From an uncultured Bacteroidales bacterium (GTDB lineage: Bacteria; Bacteroidota; Bacteroidia; Bacteroidales; Paludibacteraceae), in NCBI GenBank assembly GCA_902771935.1, contig CACXYM010000013.1, positions 1-54,351 on the forward strand: 54,351 nt of DNA, given 5' to 3'. Position 1 is the stretch's first letter; each line of letters starts with the position of its first letter. Positions 25,431 to 34,800 of this stretch are shown in pieces. The translations under genes were made by a program, and so were the position numbers. The notes below the pieces were generated by a model that saw only the letters and a list, made by a program, of their open reading frames with translations, did not search any database and was not told where the DNA came from.

Positions 25431-27155
25431 ATGACTGAAGGAGTGAAGAAAGGGCTGAAGATCGCCGGGTGGATTGTCGGTATACCGGTGGGATTGTTAG
25501 TGCTGGTTATGGCACTATCGCCAGTGGTTAAAGTGGTTATCAATCACTATGGTCCCGATATCGTGGGACGGGAGATGAGCGTGAAGCATGTGTTTATCGA
25601 TCCGTTCTTCGGAACTGTGCGGCTGACGGATTTTCATTGCAAGGAAGCAAATGGCATTACCGATTTCGTCGCCTTTGACAAACTCTACGTGCGCATGCAC
25701 TGGTCTAAACTCGCAACCAAAGAAGTGGATATACGCAATATCCACCTCACGAACTTTTCCGGCGAGATACTAAATGGCCCTGAAGTGCTTAATTTCTCGG
25801 ATATTATCACACGTTTCTCTTCCAATGATACCTTACCGCGCGATACGACTCCGTCAGAGTGGACAGTTTCGCTCAATGACATCCGTCTCGTCAATGGTGC
25901 ACTCCTTTATCATGACGTTATACGCGATAACCGCTGGGTTATAGATAATATCAACCTTAATATTCCGGGCTTGTATTTTGGTGCCCAACAATCGCGTGCC
26001 GGACTCCAGTTTGATTTGCCAACCGGCGGAAGCGTGAATATCAAAGCGGGTTATGTTATGGCTACTCGCCGCTATACGGTTACGCTTGGCTTGGAGAATG
26101 TGAACTCGAATGTGGCGCTACCGCTGGTGCAAGATTATCTGCGGATCAGCGGTTTGGGTGCACTTATTAACGGCGAACTGTTTATCAACGGTAGTTTGGA
26201 TAATGTGCGCGATATTATTGCTTCGGGTGCGCTGTCCTTAAACGGCTTGCAGATAACCGACGAAGACGATGAACCGATTGCCGGACTGGACGAGATACGA
26301 CTTGTTATACGCCGCGGCGATATTGCGCAGAACAGGTACTTGTTGGATACACTGACTATAAGCGGTTTGACTGGACATTTCGAGCGCAATGAGAAATATA
26401 ATACATTCTCCCGTCTTCGCAAAGAACCGGACGAATTAGAAACGGATACGATAATGGAAATTGAGACGGATACTGCTAAGACACCACCTTTGACTTGGGA
26501 GGCACGCTATCTGCGTATTTCCGGACAAGATGTCAGTTTTGAGGATTATTCGATGCGTAAGAACGTAGAATATTCAATTAAAGACTTCACTCTTTCCGGC
26601 GAAGATGTGACAGCCCAAGGACATAACAGTTTGCGTTTGGTGGCACATGCAGGCAAGCAGGCGACGCTTACTGCGAGTTTTACAGGTGGCACAGATATTA
26701 AACACGGGCAACATACGCTTAACATACGCTTGACTGGAGTCGATATTAGAGATTTCTCGCAGTATGCGGAATATTATTTCGGCTATCCGCTGAACAATGG
26801 TGTTTTGGCCTTTCAGAGCACGGCTACGGTCAATAATGGCAACTTGAATAGTAATAACAAGATAACGATTGACCATCCAGAAGTAGGCAAAAAAATGAAA
26901 CTTCGCAAGCCAAAGATCAAGAATGTGCCTCTTAAGTTGGGTGTTGAAATGCTGACTTCCGCGCAAAATATGATGGTGCTGGAAGTGCCTGTTTCTGGCA
27001 ATGTCAACTCGCCTAAGTTCCGTTTTGGAAAGGTGGTTGGGCGAGCCATAGCCAAAGTGTTCTTTGGTCCCCTAATGGGTATTCGTGACAATCGGGATGC
27101 CATGTCTCAAGACGAAGCAGCAGAGATAACGAAATTAGTGGGTGAAGATGAGTAA
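25431..27155 (+). CDS. AsmA-like / DUF748-type envelope protein
   Basis: 574 aa from ATG 25431 (a GTG at 25422 is less likely). One N-terminal membrane helix (about 10-33, AGWIVGIPVGLLVLVMALSPVV) anchors a long beta-rich periplasmic part. It has repeated patterns typical of AsmA/DUF748 proteins: VFIDPFFGTVRLTDFHCKEA, LYVRMHWSKLATKEVDIRNIHL, SLNDIRLVNGALLYHDV, and a DUF748-like FSQYAEYYFGYPLNNGVLAFQ near 440-465. It ends with KFRFGKVVGRAIAKVFFGPLMGI. Members are thought to bridge inner and outer membranes and help lipid or outer-membrane homeostasis. Overlaps the methyltransferase start by 8 nt. Confidence 0.75.
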   Translation: MTEGVKKGLKIAGWIVGIPVGLLVLVMALSPVVKVVINHYGPDIVGREMSVKHVFIDPFFGTVRLTDFHCKEANGITDFVAFDKLYVRMHWSKLATKEVDIRNIHLTNFSGEILNGPEVLNFSDIITRFSSNDTLPRDTTPSEWTVSLNDIRLVNGALLYHDVIRDNRWVIDNINLNIPGLYFGAQQSRAGLQFDLPTGGSVNIKAGYVMATRRYTVTLGLENVNSNVALPLVQDYLRISGLGALINGELFINGSLDNVRDIIASGALSLNGLQITDEDDEPIAGLDEIRLVIRRGDIAQNRYLLDTLTISGLTGHFERNEKYNTFSRLRKEPDELETDTIMEIETDTAKTPPLTWEARYLRISGQDVSFEDYSMRKNVEYSIKDFTLSGEDVTAQGHNSLRLVAHAGKQATLTASFTGGTDIKHGQHTLNIRLTGVDIRDFSQYAEYYFGYPLNNGVLAFQSTATVNNGNLNSNNKITIDHPEVGKKMKLRKPKIKNVPLKLGVEMLTSAQNMMVLEVPVSGNVNSPKFRFGKVVGRAIAKVFFGPLMGIRDNRDAMSQDEAAEITKLVGEDE

Positions 27156-27951
27156 TTCGGCTCTATATCGCGTTGGTGCGTGGTTGAAACACCAGTTTTG
27201 TTCGTGGAACACAGGTGGAGAGGGAATTCATTCACCTTATCTGTTTCACTTGGTGCGAATGATCATCTCCGACGATAATCGCTACTACTGCTGGGATGCT
27301 ATCGAAGAGCGGCGGCAAGCCATGTTGCATGCTCCCAAACGCATTGAAGTAACCGATTATGGCAGTAAAGGTCAAGGCGCAACTTATTCGTGCCTGGTGA
27401 GCGATGTGGCAAAGACCAGTTTGGAGTCGGCACATAATGCGCAGATATTCTTCCGTATTGTCAATTGGCTCGGTCACGAAGCCGGAAGGCCGTTGAACAT
27501 TATTGAATTGGGAACGAACTTGGGCGTTACAACTGCTTACTTGGCTTCTGCGTCCGGCTCTAACCATATCAAAACTTTCGAGGGAAGCAGGGCGTTGATA
27601 GAGATGGCGCAGCTGAACTGGAAGAAGTTAGGTTTGAAAAATATTGAGGTGGTGGAGGGAAATATAGATGAAACGCTGTTCCAGCAGGTATGCGAGCCGT
27701 TTGACGTGGCATATATAGATGCGAATCACCGTTTCGAGCCGACGTGCCGCTATGTGGAATATTTGTCGGGTCTGGCGCATGAGAAATCGCTGATAATAGT
27801 GGATGACATTCATCATAGTCATGAGATGGAAGACGCCTGGCGATGGATTCAGAATCGCCATGATGTGACAACCACGATGGATTTTTTTGATTTCGGACTC
27901 GTCTTTTTTGATAAGCATTACTTAAAGAAACATTATCGACTTAGAATATGA
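27148..27951 (+). CDS. Class I SAM-dependent O-methyltransferase-like protein
   Basis: 267 aa from ATG 27148 (overlapping the upstream stop; a GTG two codons earlier is possible). Rossmann methyltransferase motifs: IIELGTNLGVTTAYLAS (motif I, about 115-131), IKTFEGS (acidic residue for ribose, near 139), VVEGNIDETL, DVAYIDANHRFEP (about 184-196) and LIIVDDIHHSHEM (about 212-224). These resemble the Methyltransf_24 group. An N-terminal segment (HSPYLFHLVRMII) precedes it. Substrate unknown; it is co-transcribed with the AsmA-like and cobalamin genes. Confidence 0.75.
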   Translation: MSNSALYRVGAWLKHQFCSWNTGGEGIHSPYLFHLVRMIISDDNRYYCWDAIEERRQAMLHAPKRIEVTDYGSKGQGATYSCLVSDVAKTSLESAHNAQIFFRIVNWLGHEAGRPLNIIELGTNLGVTTAYLASASGSNHIKTFEGSRALIEMAQLNWKKLGLKNIEVVEGNIDETLFQQVCEPFDVAYIDANHRFEPTCRYVEYLSGLAHEKSLIIVDDIHHSHEMEDAWRWIQNRHDVTTTMDFFDFGLVFFDKHYLKKHYRLRI

Positions 27952-28457
27952 AAATCTACACAAAAACCGGAGACAAAGGACAAACTTCCTTGGCAACAGG
28001 ACAACGCGTCAGCAAAACAGACAAACGCATTGAGGCCTATGGCACAGCGGATGAACTGAACTCGTTTGTCGGCTTGTTGCGGGTGCAACTGCCTGATAAT
28101 GAAGAGCTTAGCTGGATTCAGAATCGCCTTTTCGATCTGGGTGCTTGTCTGGCAGGCGCAACGCTACGCATCGAAGATGATGCTATTACACAGATAGAGC
28201 GTTGGATAGATCGGATGCAAGACGAAGTACCACCATTAAAGGCATTTGTGCTTCCTGCAGGTAACGAGGCGGCTTGTCGGGCACATGTCTGCCGCACTGT
28301 TGCACGACGACTTGAACGCGCTATATTGGCCTGCGATAATAATGACAAATGGCAAAACGAATTGATATTCGTTAACCGACTCAGCGACTACTTTTTCGTG
28401 CTTGCGCGTTATGCATGCTTGTGTGAAAATGTTCTCGAAGAGGTGTGGAAAAAGTAA
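27948..28457 (+). CDS. pduO: Cob(I)alamin adenosyltransferase, PduO type
   Basis: 169 aa, usual length. It adenosylates cob(I)alamin with ATP to give coenzyme B12. The ATP-binding N-terminus is YTKTGDKGQTSLATG (4-18), with SKTDKRIEAYGTADELNSFVG (21-41); the later KAFVLPAGNEAACRAHVCRTVARRLERAI and FVNRLSDYFFVLARY are hallmark helices. Start overlaps the methyltransferase stop (ATGA). Confidence 0.92.
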   Translation: MKIYTKTGDKGQTSLATGQRVSKTDKRIEAYGTADELNSFVGLLRVQLPDNEELSWIQNRLFDLGACLAGATLRIEDDAITQIERWIDRMQDEVPPLKAFVLPAGNEAACRAHVCRTVARRLERAILACDNNDKWQNELIFVNRLSDYFFVLARYACLCENVLEEVWKK

Positions 28458-28516
28458 TTATGTAACCTTGACTTTGCAAAAAAATCGCAAAAAATGCAAA
28501 AAAATGCATAAAAAGT

Positions 28517-28547
28517 TTGCATATTACAAATAAATGTAGTACTTTTG
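28517..28547 (+). promoter_or_regulatory. Promoter of the DUF2795-porPKLMN operon
   Basis: TTG, 20 nt starting CATATTACAAA, then TACTTTTGC. It ends 21 nt before ATG 28569, leaving a leader of roughly 10-15 nt, and excludes the in-frame TTG at 28545. Confidence 0.7.
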
Positions 28548-28568
28548 CACGCTAATTTTGATAAAGCT

Positions 28569-28790
28569 ATGTATTGGACATTAGAACTTGCATCAAAGAT
28601 AGAGGACGCTCCATGGCCTGCAACAAAGGACGAGTTGCTTGATTATGCAAACCGTATAGGTGCGCCTATGGAGGTGATTGAAAATCTTCAGGAACTGGAG
28701 GATGAGGAGGAAATATACGAGAGTATAGAGGACCTTTGGCCGGACTATCCGACGAAAGAGGACTTCTTCTTTGACGAGGAAGAATATTAA
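28569..28790 (+). CDS. DUF2795 family small acidic protein heading the T9SS operon
   Basis: 73 aa from ATG 28569. Matches the Bacteroidota DUF2795-type protein as I remember it: WTLELASKIEDAPWPATKDE, then LLDYANRIGAPMEVIENLQ, then a very acidic end (ESIEDLWPDYPTKEDFFFD). No signal or membrane helix, so it is cytoplasmic. It is the first gene behind the promoter and porP starts 2 nt after its stop. No biochemical role is known to me; position suggests co-regulation with type IX secretion. Confidence 0.8.
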   Translation: MYWTLELASKIEDAPWPATKDELLDYANRIGAPMEVIENLQELEDEEEIYESIEDLWPDYPTKEDFFFDEEEY

Positions 28791-28792
28791 TA

Positions 28793-29749
28793 ATGAAAAG
28801 ATATGTTGTTCTTTTATGCGTATTGGTCGGATTTGCTGTAGCTGTAAAGGCTCAGTTTGACCCGCAGATAGGACAATATATGTATTTACCAACAGCCTAC
28901 AATCCTGCAGCGGCAGGAGAAGGGGACTTGATGAAAGTGGCGGGCATGCACCGCATGCAGTATGCAAATATCCAGAATGCGCCGATGACCACTTATTTCA
29001 GTTTTAGTTCTCCGTTTGTGATAGGCAAGACAAAACACGGAGCCGGAATCCGTTTTATGAATGACAGATACGGATTGTTTACCAATCAAACGCTACATGC
29101 GCAATATACCTACCGGCACAAGTTGGGAAAAGGTTATTTAAGCGCCGGTGTGGACTTAGGCTTTGTGAATGTCGGATTTAAAGGAGATAGTGTCAACTTG
29201 GACCAATTGTCGGAGTCGGATTATTTCGATGCGAACGATCAAGCCATTCCGAAAGGCGCTAAGTCGGGAATGACGTTCGACATGGGAGTAGGTGTGTACT
29301 ACACGACCGGCGTTTGGTGGGTTGGAGCCAGTTATAGCCATTTGACACAACCCGTTGTAGAGTGGGATGACTACGCGGAAATACACTTGCGAGGAACTCT
29401 CTACGCGGCAGGAGGCTATAACCATAGGTTTAAGTTCCACAAAGAATGGCAACTGCGTGCGTCGCTGATGATGATGACGGATTTTGCCTCGTGGGATATC
29501 AACGCAACACTGCTCTGCGAATACAAAGACCGATATCGTTGGGGCTTGGGCTACCGAATAGCCGGAAGCGTAAACGTGCTGCTGGGAGTGGATATTATAT
29601 CGGGATTGACATTAGGATATACTTGCGAGTTGCCACATAACCACCTCTTGTTAGAGAGTTACGGCACGCACGAGATATACTTGGCCTACGGATTCAATAT
29701 CCTCAAGCCGAAACGAACCAACAAATATAAGAGCGTAAGGTTCTTGTAA
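28793..29749 (+). CDS. porP: Type IX secretion system membrane protein PorP/SprF family
   Basis: 318 aa; signal peptide 1-20 (VAVKA) with Gln as predicted first mature residue. Outer-membrane beta-barrel of the PorP/SprF family: the signature FDPQIGQYMYLPTAYNPAAAGEG follows the signal directly, then QYANIQNAPMTTYFSFSSPF, and alternating aromatic strands continue to the end (YGFNIL). PorP-family proteins work with PorK/N and, in other species, help attach surface proteins. It opens the canonical porPKLMN order, so it is probably the core PorP rather than a substrate-paired SprF. Confidence 0.92.
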   Translation: MKRYVVLLCVLVGFAVAVKAQFDPQIGQYMYLPTAYNPAAAGEGDLMKVAGMHRMQYANIQNAPMTTYFSFSSPFVIGKTKHGAGIRFMNDRYGLFTNQTLHAQYTYRHKLGKGYLSAGVDLGFVNVGFKGDSVNLDQLSESDYFDANDQAIPKGAKSGMTFDMGVGVYYTTGVWWVGASYSHLTQPVVEWDDYAEIHLRGTLYAAGGYNHRFKFHKEWQLRASLMMMTDFASWDINATLLCEYKDRYRWGLGYRIAGSVNVLLGVDIISGLTLGYTCELPHNHLLLESYGTHEIYLAYGFNILKPKRTNKYKSVRFL

Positions 29750-29778
29750 AAACGAAAACAGTAATTAAAAGTAATAAG

Positions 29779-31128
29779 ATGAAAGTCACTAAATTGTTGT
29801 CTGTTATGGCACTGGTTGCTGTCTTTGCAGCATGCAACAAACCTGCCGGTGAATTGGTGGGTGTTGCTAATAGTGCACAGTTTAAGGAAGCGAATCCTTA
29901 TGGTATGGTGTTCATCCGCAAAGGTTCATTTATGATGGGTGCAAACACACAGTCTGCTATTTTCGAACAGCAAGACAATGTGTACATGGCTACCGTTGAA
30001 GCCTTCTGGATGGACGAGACAGAAATCACAAACAACGAGTACAAGCAATTCGTTAACTACGTTCGCGACTCTATTGCTCTCACAAACTTGGTAGAAGCCG
30101 GTATGACCGACTATGCTGTTCAATCTAAGAACGAGGACTTCGACGAGGAGAACTACAGACTGAACTGGAAAATGAAAATTCCATGGAGCAGTGATGACGA
30201 AGAAGTTCAAGAGGCTCTTGCACCCATGTATTTCGAAGGTACAAGTACGCTGAACACGAACCACCTGACGTATCGCTACAGCTGGATTAACTACGACCAA
30301 GCTGTTCTTCCGAGTAACAAATTCGATGTGGCTCGCGGTTGCTATCCTCCAACAGCAATTGCTCGCGTTGATACCGCATGGATTGACGAGAATGGTGCTA
30401 TCCAAGAGAAAACCATTGAGCGCCCGTTGCGTTCTCCGAAAGACCTGCTCACCAACAAGATTATCTGCGTGTATCCCGACACCATGGTTTGGGTACGCGA
30501 CTTCCAATATTCGTTCAACGATCCTTTGATGCAGAAATATTTCTCGCACCAAGGTTATCTGGAGTATCCTGTTGTAGGTGTTACGTGGGAACAAGCTCAT
30601 GCTTTCTGCCACTGGCGCACTAAATTCTTCCAGGAGCACACTCGTGCTAATTCACAAGAGTATCGTTTGCCGACAGAAGCTGAGTGGGAGTACGCAGCTC
30701 GCGGTGGCCGTAAGATGGCTATGTATCCGTGGGGTGGTAACTACGCTCGCGATGCAAAGGGCTGCTTCTTCGCAAACTTCAAACCTTATCGTGGCGCCTA
30801 TAACGATGATACCGGAACCGCTACATGCAAAGTGGCTCAGTATCGTCCAAATGACTTTGGTCTGTTCGATATGGCAGGTAATGTGGCTGAGTGGACAGCT
30901 TCCGCTTATCAACCGGTTGCTAACACTAACGTGCATGACTTGAACCCCAACTACTGCTATATGGCACGTATCGACGATCCGGATATTCTGAAAAAGAAAG
31001 TGGTGAAGGGTGGTAGCTGGAAAGATATCAGTTACTTCCTCCAATGCGGTGTGCGTACTTACGAGTATCAATATCAAACACGTCCATACATCGGATTCCG
31101 TTGCGTTCGTTCGTATATCGGCGATTGA
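29779..31128 (+). CDS. porK: Type IX secretion lipoprotein PorK/GldK
   Basis: 449 aa. Lipobox VFAAC (lipid on Cys19). The body is a formylglycine-generating-enzyme/sulfatase-modifying fold: PYGMVFIRKGSFMMG (40-54), FWMDETEITNNEYKQFVNYV, PVVGVTWEQAHAFCHWR, YRLPTEAEWEYAARGG, DMAGNVAEW and the C-terminal GFRCVRSY. In PorK this fold is structural; the protein forms outer-membrane-attached rings with PorN. Downstream of porP by 29 nt and upstream of porL by 61 nt. Confidence 0.95.
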   Translation: MKVTKLLSVMALVAVFAACNKPAGELVGVANSAQFKEANPYGMVFIRKGSFMMGANTQSAIFEQQDNVYMATVEAFWMDETEITNNEYKQFVNYVRDSIALTNLVEAGMTDYAVQSKNEDFDEENYRLNWKMKIPWSSDDEEVQEALAPMYFEGTSTLNTNHLTYRYSWINYDQAVLPSNKFDVARGCYPPTAIARVDTAWIDENGAIQEKTIERPLRSPKDLLTNKIICVYPDTMVWVRDFQYSFNDPLMQKYFSHQGYLEYPVVGVTWEQAHAFCHWRTKFFQEHTRANSQEYRLPTEAEWEYAARGGRKMAMYPWGGNYARDAKGCFFANFKPYRGAYNDDTGTATCKVAQYRPNDFGLFDMAGNVAEWTASAYQPVANTNVHDLNPNYCYMARIDDPDILKKKVVKGGSWKDISYFLQCGVRTYEYQYQTRPYIGFRCVRSYIGD

Positions 31129-31189
31129 TAAAACCGGAATAATCTAATCTAAGAAAATCATTTATTAACAACATAAAATACTGTTTAGT

Positions 31190-32164
31190 ATGGCAAAAAA
31201 AGAATCAGGCTTCATCCACTGGTATGAATCCTATCAAGGAAAGAAAGTAACCGGTATCGTTTATTCAGCCGGTGCATCCGTCGTAATTATCGGTGCGTTG
31301 TTTAAAATCATGCACTTCCCTGGTGCTGGTCCCGTGCTGATGACCGGTATGATTACCGAGTCCCTGTTGTTTATGATAGGTGTATTGGATAAACCACATC
31401 AGGATTTCCACTGGGAGAATGTATTCCCGCAAGTGTGCGGTTACGGTACAGAACCGGAGTATTTGGCAGAGTTACAATCTCGTCCGCGTCCGACACTGCT
31501 TGGCGCAGGAATGGAAGAAGGCACCGTTGCTCCGACTCCGACTGAGGAGAAAAAGCAAAAAGCTAATGTTCCTGCTCTGACAGATGAAGATATGAAAGCG
31601 TTGAAAGACGGTATCGACGGTTTGGCTAAGACAGCTGTTCAACTCCAAGATCTCGGTAAGGTAGCAGTCGCTTCTAATAAGTTAGGCGAAAAGATGGAAG
31701 CTGCCGGTGAGAAAGTGGAGGCTGCAAGCGACAAGATGGCTGTTATCGGTGAGGCTGCAGCTAAATTCGCTGCTTCTTCTGATGCTGTATCTAAGAAAAA
31801 TGAGGAACTCAGTGCTGCTTATGGTACTATCGTTACCGATATGCAAGGTGTTGTTACTGAAACTAAGAACCTGCAGAAGGGCGTTGAAGGTATCGGCACG
31901 AAACTTAGTTCGCTGAATTCTGTATATGAACTTCAACTCGCTGCTCTGCAAGCACAAGTAGATGCATACAAACTTCAAACGACTCAAGTCACAGCTGCAA
32001 CGGACCAAGTGAAAGCGATGACGGCTGACGTACAAAAGATGCAAGCATCTATCAACGAAGCTGCGAAGGAGCAAGCTGCTTATGAAGCATCCGCTAAGAA
32101 ACTGGCTCAGCAAGTAGCTGACCTGAATAAGGTTTATGGCAATATGCTTAGTGCTCTCGCGTAA
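31190..32164 (+). CDS. porL: Type IX secretion inner-membrane motor protein PorL/GldL
   Basis: 324 aa. Two membrane helices (about 20-40 and 46-64) separated by HFPGAGP, then a long cytoplasmic part predicted as coiled coil (about 120-320, rich in Ala, Lys, Glu and heptads). Helix 2 carries the buried Glu57 (MITESLLFMIG), the position tied to proton-driven rotation in GldL. With PorM it forms the 5:2 motor powering secretion. The N-terminal GFIHWYESYQGKK is conserved in the family. Confidence 0.95.
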   Translation: MAKKESGFIHWYESYQGKKVTGIVYSAGASVVIIGALFKIMHFPGAGPVLMTGMITESLLFMIGVLDKPHQDFHWENVFPQVCGYGTEPEYLAELQSRPRPTLLGAGMEEGTVAPTPTEEKKQKANVPALTDEDMKALKDGIDGLAKTAVQLQDLGKVAVASNKLGEKMEAAGEKVEAASDKMAVIGEAAAKFAASSDAVSKKNEELSAAYGTIVTDMQGVVTETKNLQKGVEGIGTKLSSLNSVYELQLAALQAQVDAYKLQTTQVTAATDQVKAMTADVQKMQASINEAAKEQAAYEASAKKLAQQVADLNKVYGNMLSALA

Positions 32165-32247
32165 CGCGCGCAGGCGCTAGCAATATATAATAATGAATTA
32201 GAGGTAAACAAATCAATTCGTAGTTCCTAATTAAAATTGTATAAACA

Positions 32248-33792
32248 ATGGGTGGAGCAAAAAACTGTCCGGAAACCCCGAGACAAAGAATGATAGGTAT
32301 GATGTACTTGGTGCTCACCGCCATGTTGGCGTTGAACGTCAGTGCTGCCATCCTCAATGGTTATCTGCAGGTGGACGAGAGTTTGCATGCAACCATTGAG
32401 ACTACTGAAAGTGGTAACATTGACGTTTACGAGCGCTTCTCCAATGCATATAGCCAAAACCCCGGCAAAACGCAAGAGTGGTACGATAAAGCCATGCGCG
32501 TCAAGGAAGAGTCGGACAATTTGTACAAATACATTGCTGACTTTAAAGATGCTATCGTTTTTCTCGCTGACGGCGATAAGGCTGTTAAAGGGGCAACAGT
32601 TCGTCAAATCAAGAAACGTGACGATACTAACATTCCTCACCAATATGGTATTAACGAAGGCCATGCGACTGAACTGAAAAATCGTATTGGTGCTTATCGT
32701 GAACTCTTAAAAGAGGTGGCTGATGATCCTGAGGTAAATGAGGATATTGACAAGATGTTCGCTACTGCACCTGGCCAAAATGCTGATGGTAAGCAGATTT
32801 CGTGGGAGCAAACAGTCTTTGAAGAAATGCCGGTTTGCGCAACAATCACTGTGTTGACAAAAATCCAAAACGATATTCGTACCTACGAAGGTAAAACCGT
32901 TCAAGTATTGCTCAACAAGACTGATGCTGGTGACGTACGTGTGAACAAAATGGGTGCTTATATCATTCCTTCATCCGAGTATGTGCTTCGCGGAAGCAGA
33001 TACCGTGCACAAATCATCTTGGCCGGTATTGACTCAACCAAATCTCCTGAATACTACATCAACGGTGAGAAAATCAATGACAATGGTATTTATGAGGTAG
33101 TTGCATCTGGTATAGGTGAGAAACATTATAAAGGACAAATTGCATATCAGCATCTCGGTGAGACGGTTTATCTGCCGTTTGAAGGTAAATATACTGTAGG
33201 TGAACCGACCGCTACTATATCCAATACAGACCTCAATATTATGTATCGTGGATATAATAACCCGTTCAGTATCTCTGTTCCCGGTGTATCAAGCGACAAA
33301 CTGCAAGTGCGTTGTCAGGGTGCATCTATTATGAAGCAGAATGGTCTATGGATTATTAAACCAGGTTCCGGCGGTGGCGATAAGATGACTATTGAAGTCT
33401 TAGCCGAAGTGGATGGAAGAATGAGCGTAATGGGTTCGCAAGTATATCGTGTAAAACGCCTTCCAAAACCGGATGCATACTTTGAAATTAATGGCCATCT
33501 GTCTGAGGAAACGAAGATTGCGCGTGCTGCCTTGCTCAATCCTTCTAACAGAATTGTAGCATCCTATGGCGCAGACGGACTCATCCAGGCTAAGTTTACC
33601 ATTACCGGTTTCCAAGTGAAGCTTCCGACAGGTGCATCTTTCAATATCAAGGGTGACAAACTGGATGCTAAATCACTGGAGGCTATTAAGAAACTGAAAC
33701 AAGGTAACATGGTTAACTTGCAGTATATCAAGGCCGTTGGTCCTGATGGAAGAGAAATCCAATTGCGTGGTCTACCTATTGAACTTAATTAA
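32248..33792 (+). CDS. porM: Type IX secretion motor/periplasmic shaft protein PorM/GldM
   Basis: 514 aa. The opening CPETPRQRMIGMMYLVLTAM and the single helix (about 14-36, ending LNVSAAIL) are diagnostic. A helical D1-like domain (about 40-220) and beta domains D2-D4 follow (GAYIIPSSEYVLRGSRY, EYYINGEKI, NPFSISVPGV). PorM dimers span the periplasm and contact the PorK/N rings. The 83-nt gap after porL is the longest inside the operon. Confidence 0.95.
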   Translation: MGGAKNCPETPRQRMIGMMYLVLTAMLALNVSAAILNGYLQVDESLHATIETTESGNIDVYERFSNAYSQNPGKTQEWYDKAMRVKEESDNLYKYIADFKDAIVFLADGDKAVKGATVRQIKKRDDTNIPHQYGINEGHATELKNRIGAYRELLKEVADDPEVNEDIDKMFATAPGQNADGKQISWEQTVFEEMPVCATITVLTKIQNDIRTYEGKTVQVLLNKTDAGDVRVNKMGAYIIPSSEYVLRGSRYRAQIILAGIDSTKSPEYYINGEKINDNGIYEVVASGIGEKHYKGQIAYQHLGETVYLPFEGKYTVGEPTATISNTDLNIMYRGYNNPFSISVPGVSSDKLQVRCQGASIMKQNGLWIIKPGSGGGDKMTIEVLAEVDGRMSVMGSQVYRVKRLPKPDAYFEINGHLSEETKIARAALLNPSNRIVASYGADGLIQAKFTITGFQVKLPTGASFNIKGDKLDAKSLEAIKKLKQGNMVNLQYIKAVGPDGREIQLRGLPIELN

Positions 33793-33803
33793 ACATAATC
33801 AAT

Positions 33804-34745
33804 ATGAAGAAGTTATGTATTATCGCGTGCTTGATGCTCGGCTTGTCGGTCGCAGAAGCACAACATTATGTTAATCCTTTCTTTGATTCTAAGGGTTCGG
33901 CGCGTATTTCTGTGGAAGAGTACACTCCTGCGAAAGACACCATTATTAAAACGTTCCACCGCAATGAGGACGTTGTATGGGCTCGCTACGTCTATCGCAT
34001 CATTGATATGCGTCAGAAGCAGAACTATCAGCTCTATTTCCCGGCTCAACCGGACGATCCAGACTACCGTTCCCTCTTCCGTGTGATTTTGGATGCTATA
34101 GTTGACGGACTGCCCATTTATGTTAAATCATCTGATGTAGGTGATATCAAACCTTATTTTGATAATGATCCTATGCCTCGTGAAATGGTTCCACCAATTC
34201 TGAACACCGACCGCGAAGGTGAAATGGGTGATGGAGATATTGCTACCTCAGACTATATGTTGCTCAACTACGACTCTACAACTAACGAGATGCGTTTCAA
34301 TAACTACTCCTATGCAGGTTTCGTACGTAATCAGTATAAATATCTGATTCAAGAAGTAGTGTTCTTCGACCGTCACACCTCGCGCATGCACCAGAAAATT
34401 ATCGGTATTGCACCTCTGCAGGCTGATAACGTGGTATATTATGAGGATATGCCTGTGATGGATGCATTGTACGGACAGATTCTGTTCTGGATTGCGTTCG
34501 ACGAATTGCGCCCGTATTTGGCTCAACAGTTCGTTATCCCGTCACAGAACGAAACGAAACGCGTTACCTATGACGAGTTCTTCCAGAAGCATCTCTATAC
34601 CGCATATATTGTGGGTGAAGGAAATATGTATAACCGCATGATTCCTGATGCGCAATACGGATATACGGCTAAAGAAGTGAAACGCGAGCAAGCTCGTATC
34701 GAAGCTGAACTGCTTGATTTCGAACAAGATTTGTGGGAATATTAA
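33804..34745 (+). CDS. porN: Type IX secretion ring protein PorN/GldN
   Basis: 313 aa; signal peptide 1-19 (SVAEA) with Gln next. Family segments: NEDVVWARYVYRIIDMRQKQNYQLYFP (about 53-79), SLFRVILDAI, MLNYDSTTNE-type linker and FDELRPYLAQQFVIPSQNETKRVTYDEFF. PorN pairs with PorK in the periplasmic ring. Last gene of the operon; a terminator follows 8 nt after the stop. Confidence 0.95.
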   Translation: MKKLCIIACLMLGLSVAEAQHYVNPFFDSKGSARISVEEYTPAKDTIIKTFHRNEDVVWARYVYRIIDMRQKQNYQLYFPAQPDDPDYRSLFRVILDAIVDGLPIYVKSSDVGDIKPYFDNDPMPREMVPPILNTDREGEMGDGDIATSDYMLLNYDSTTNEMRFNNYSYAGFVRNQYKYLIQEVVFFDRHTSRMHQKIIGIAPLQADNVVYYEDMPVMDALYGQILFWIAFDELRPYLAQQFVIPSQNETKRVTYDEFFQKHLYTAYIVGEGNMYNRMIPDAQYGYTAKEVKREQARIEAELLDFEQDLWEY

Positions 34746-34753
34746 TCGGGATA

Positions 34754-34782
34754 GGGCAGGACGTTGAACCTGCCCTTTTCTC
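34754..34782 (+). terminator. Terminator of the T9SS operon
   Basis: GGGCAGG / CCTGCCC 7-bp perfect stem with an 8-nt loop, then TTTTCTC. It separates porN from ftsX. Confidence 0.85.
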
Positions 34783-34800
34783 GTATAAGTAGTTCAAATA

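Noticed and set aside
29779-31128. Active formylglycine-generating enzyme
   Set aside because: The fold is FGE-like, but the lipobox and the position between porP and porL identify it as the structural protein PorK/GldK.
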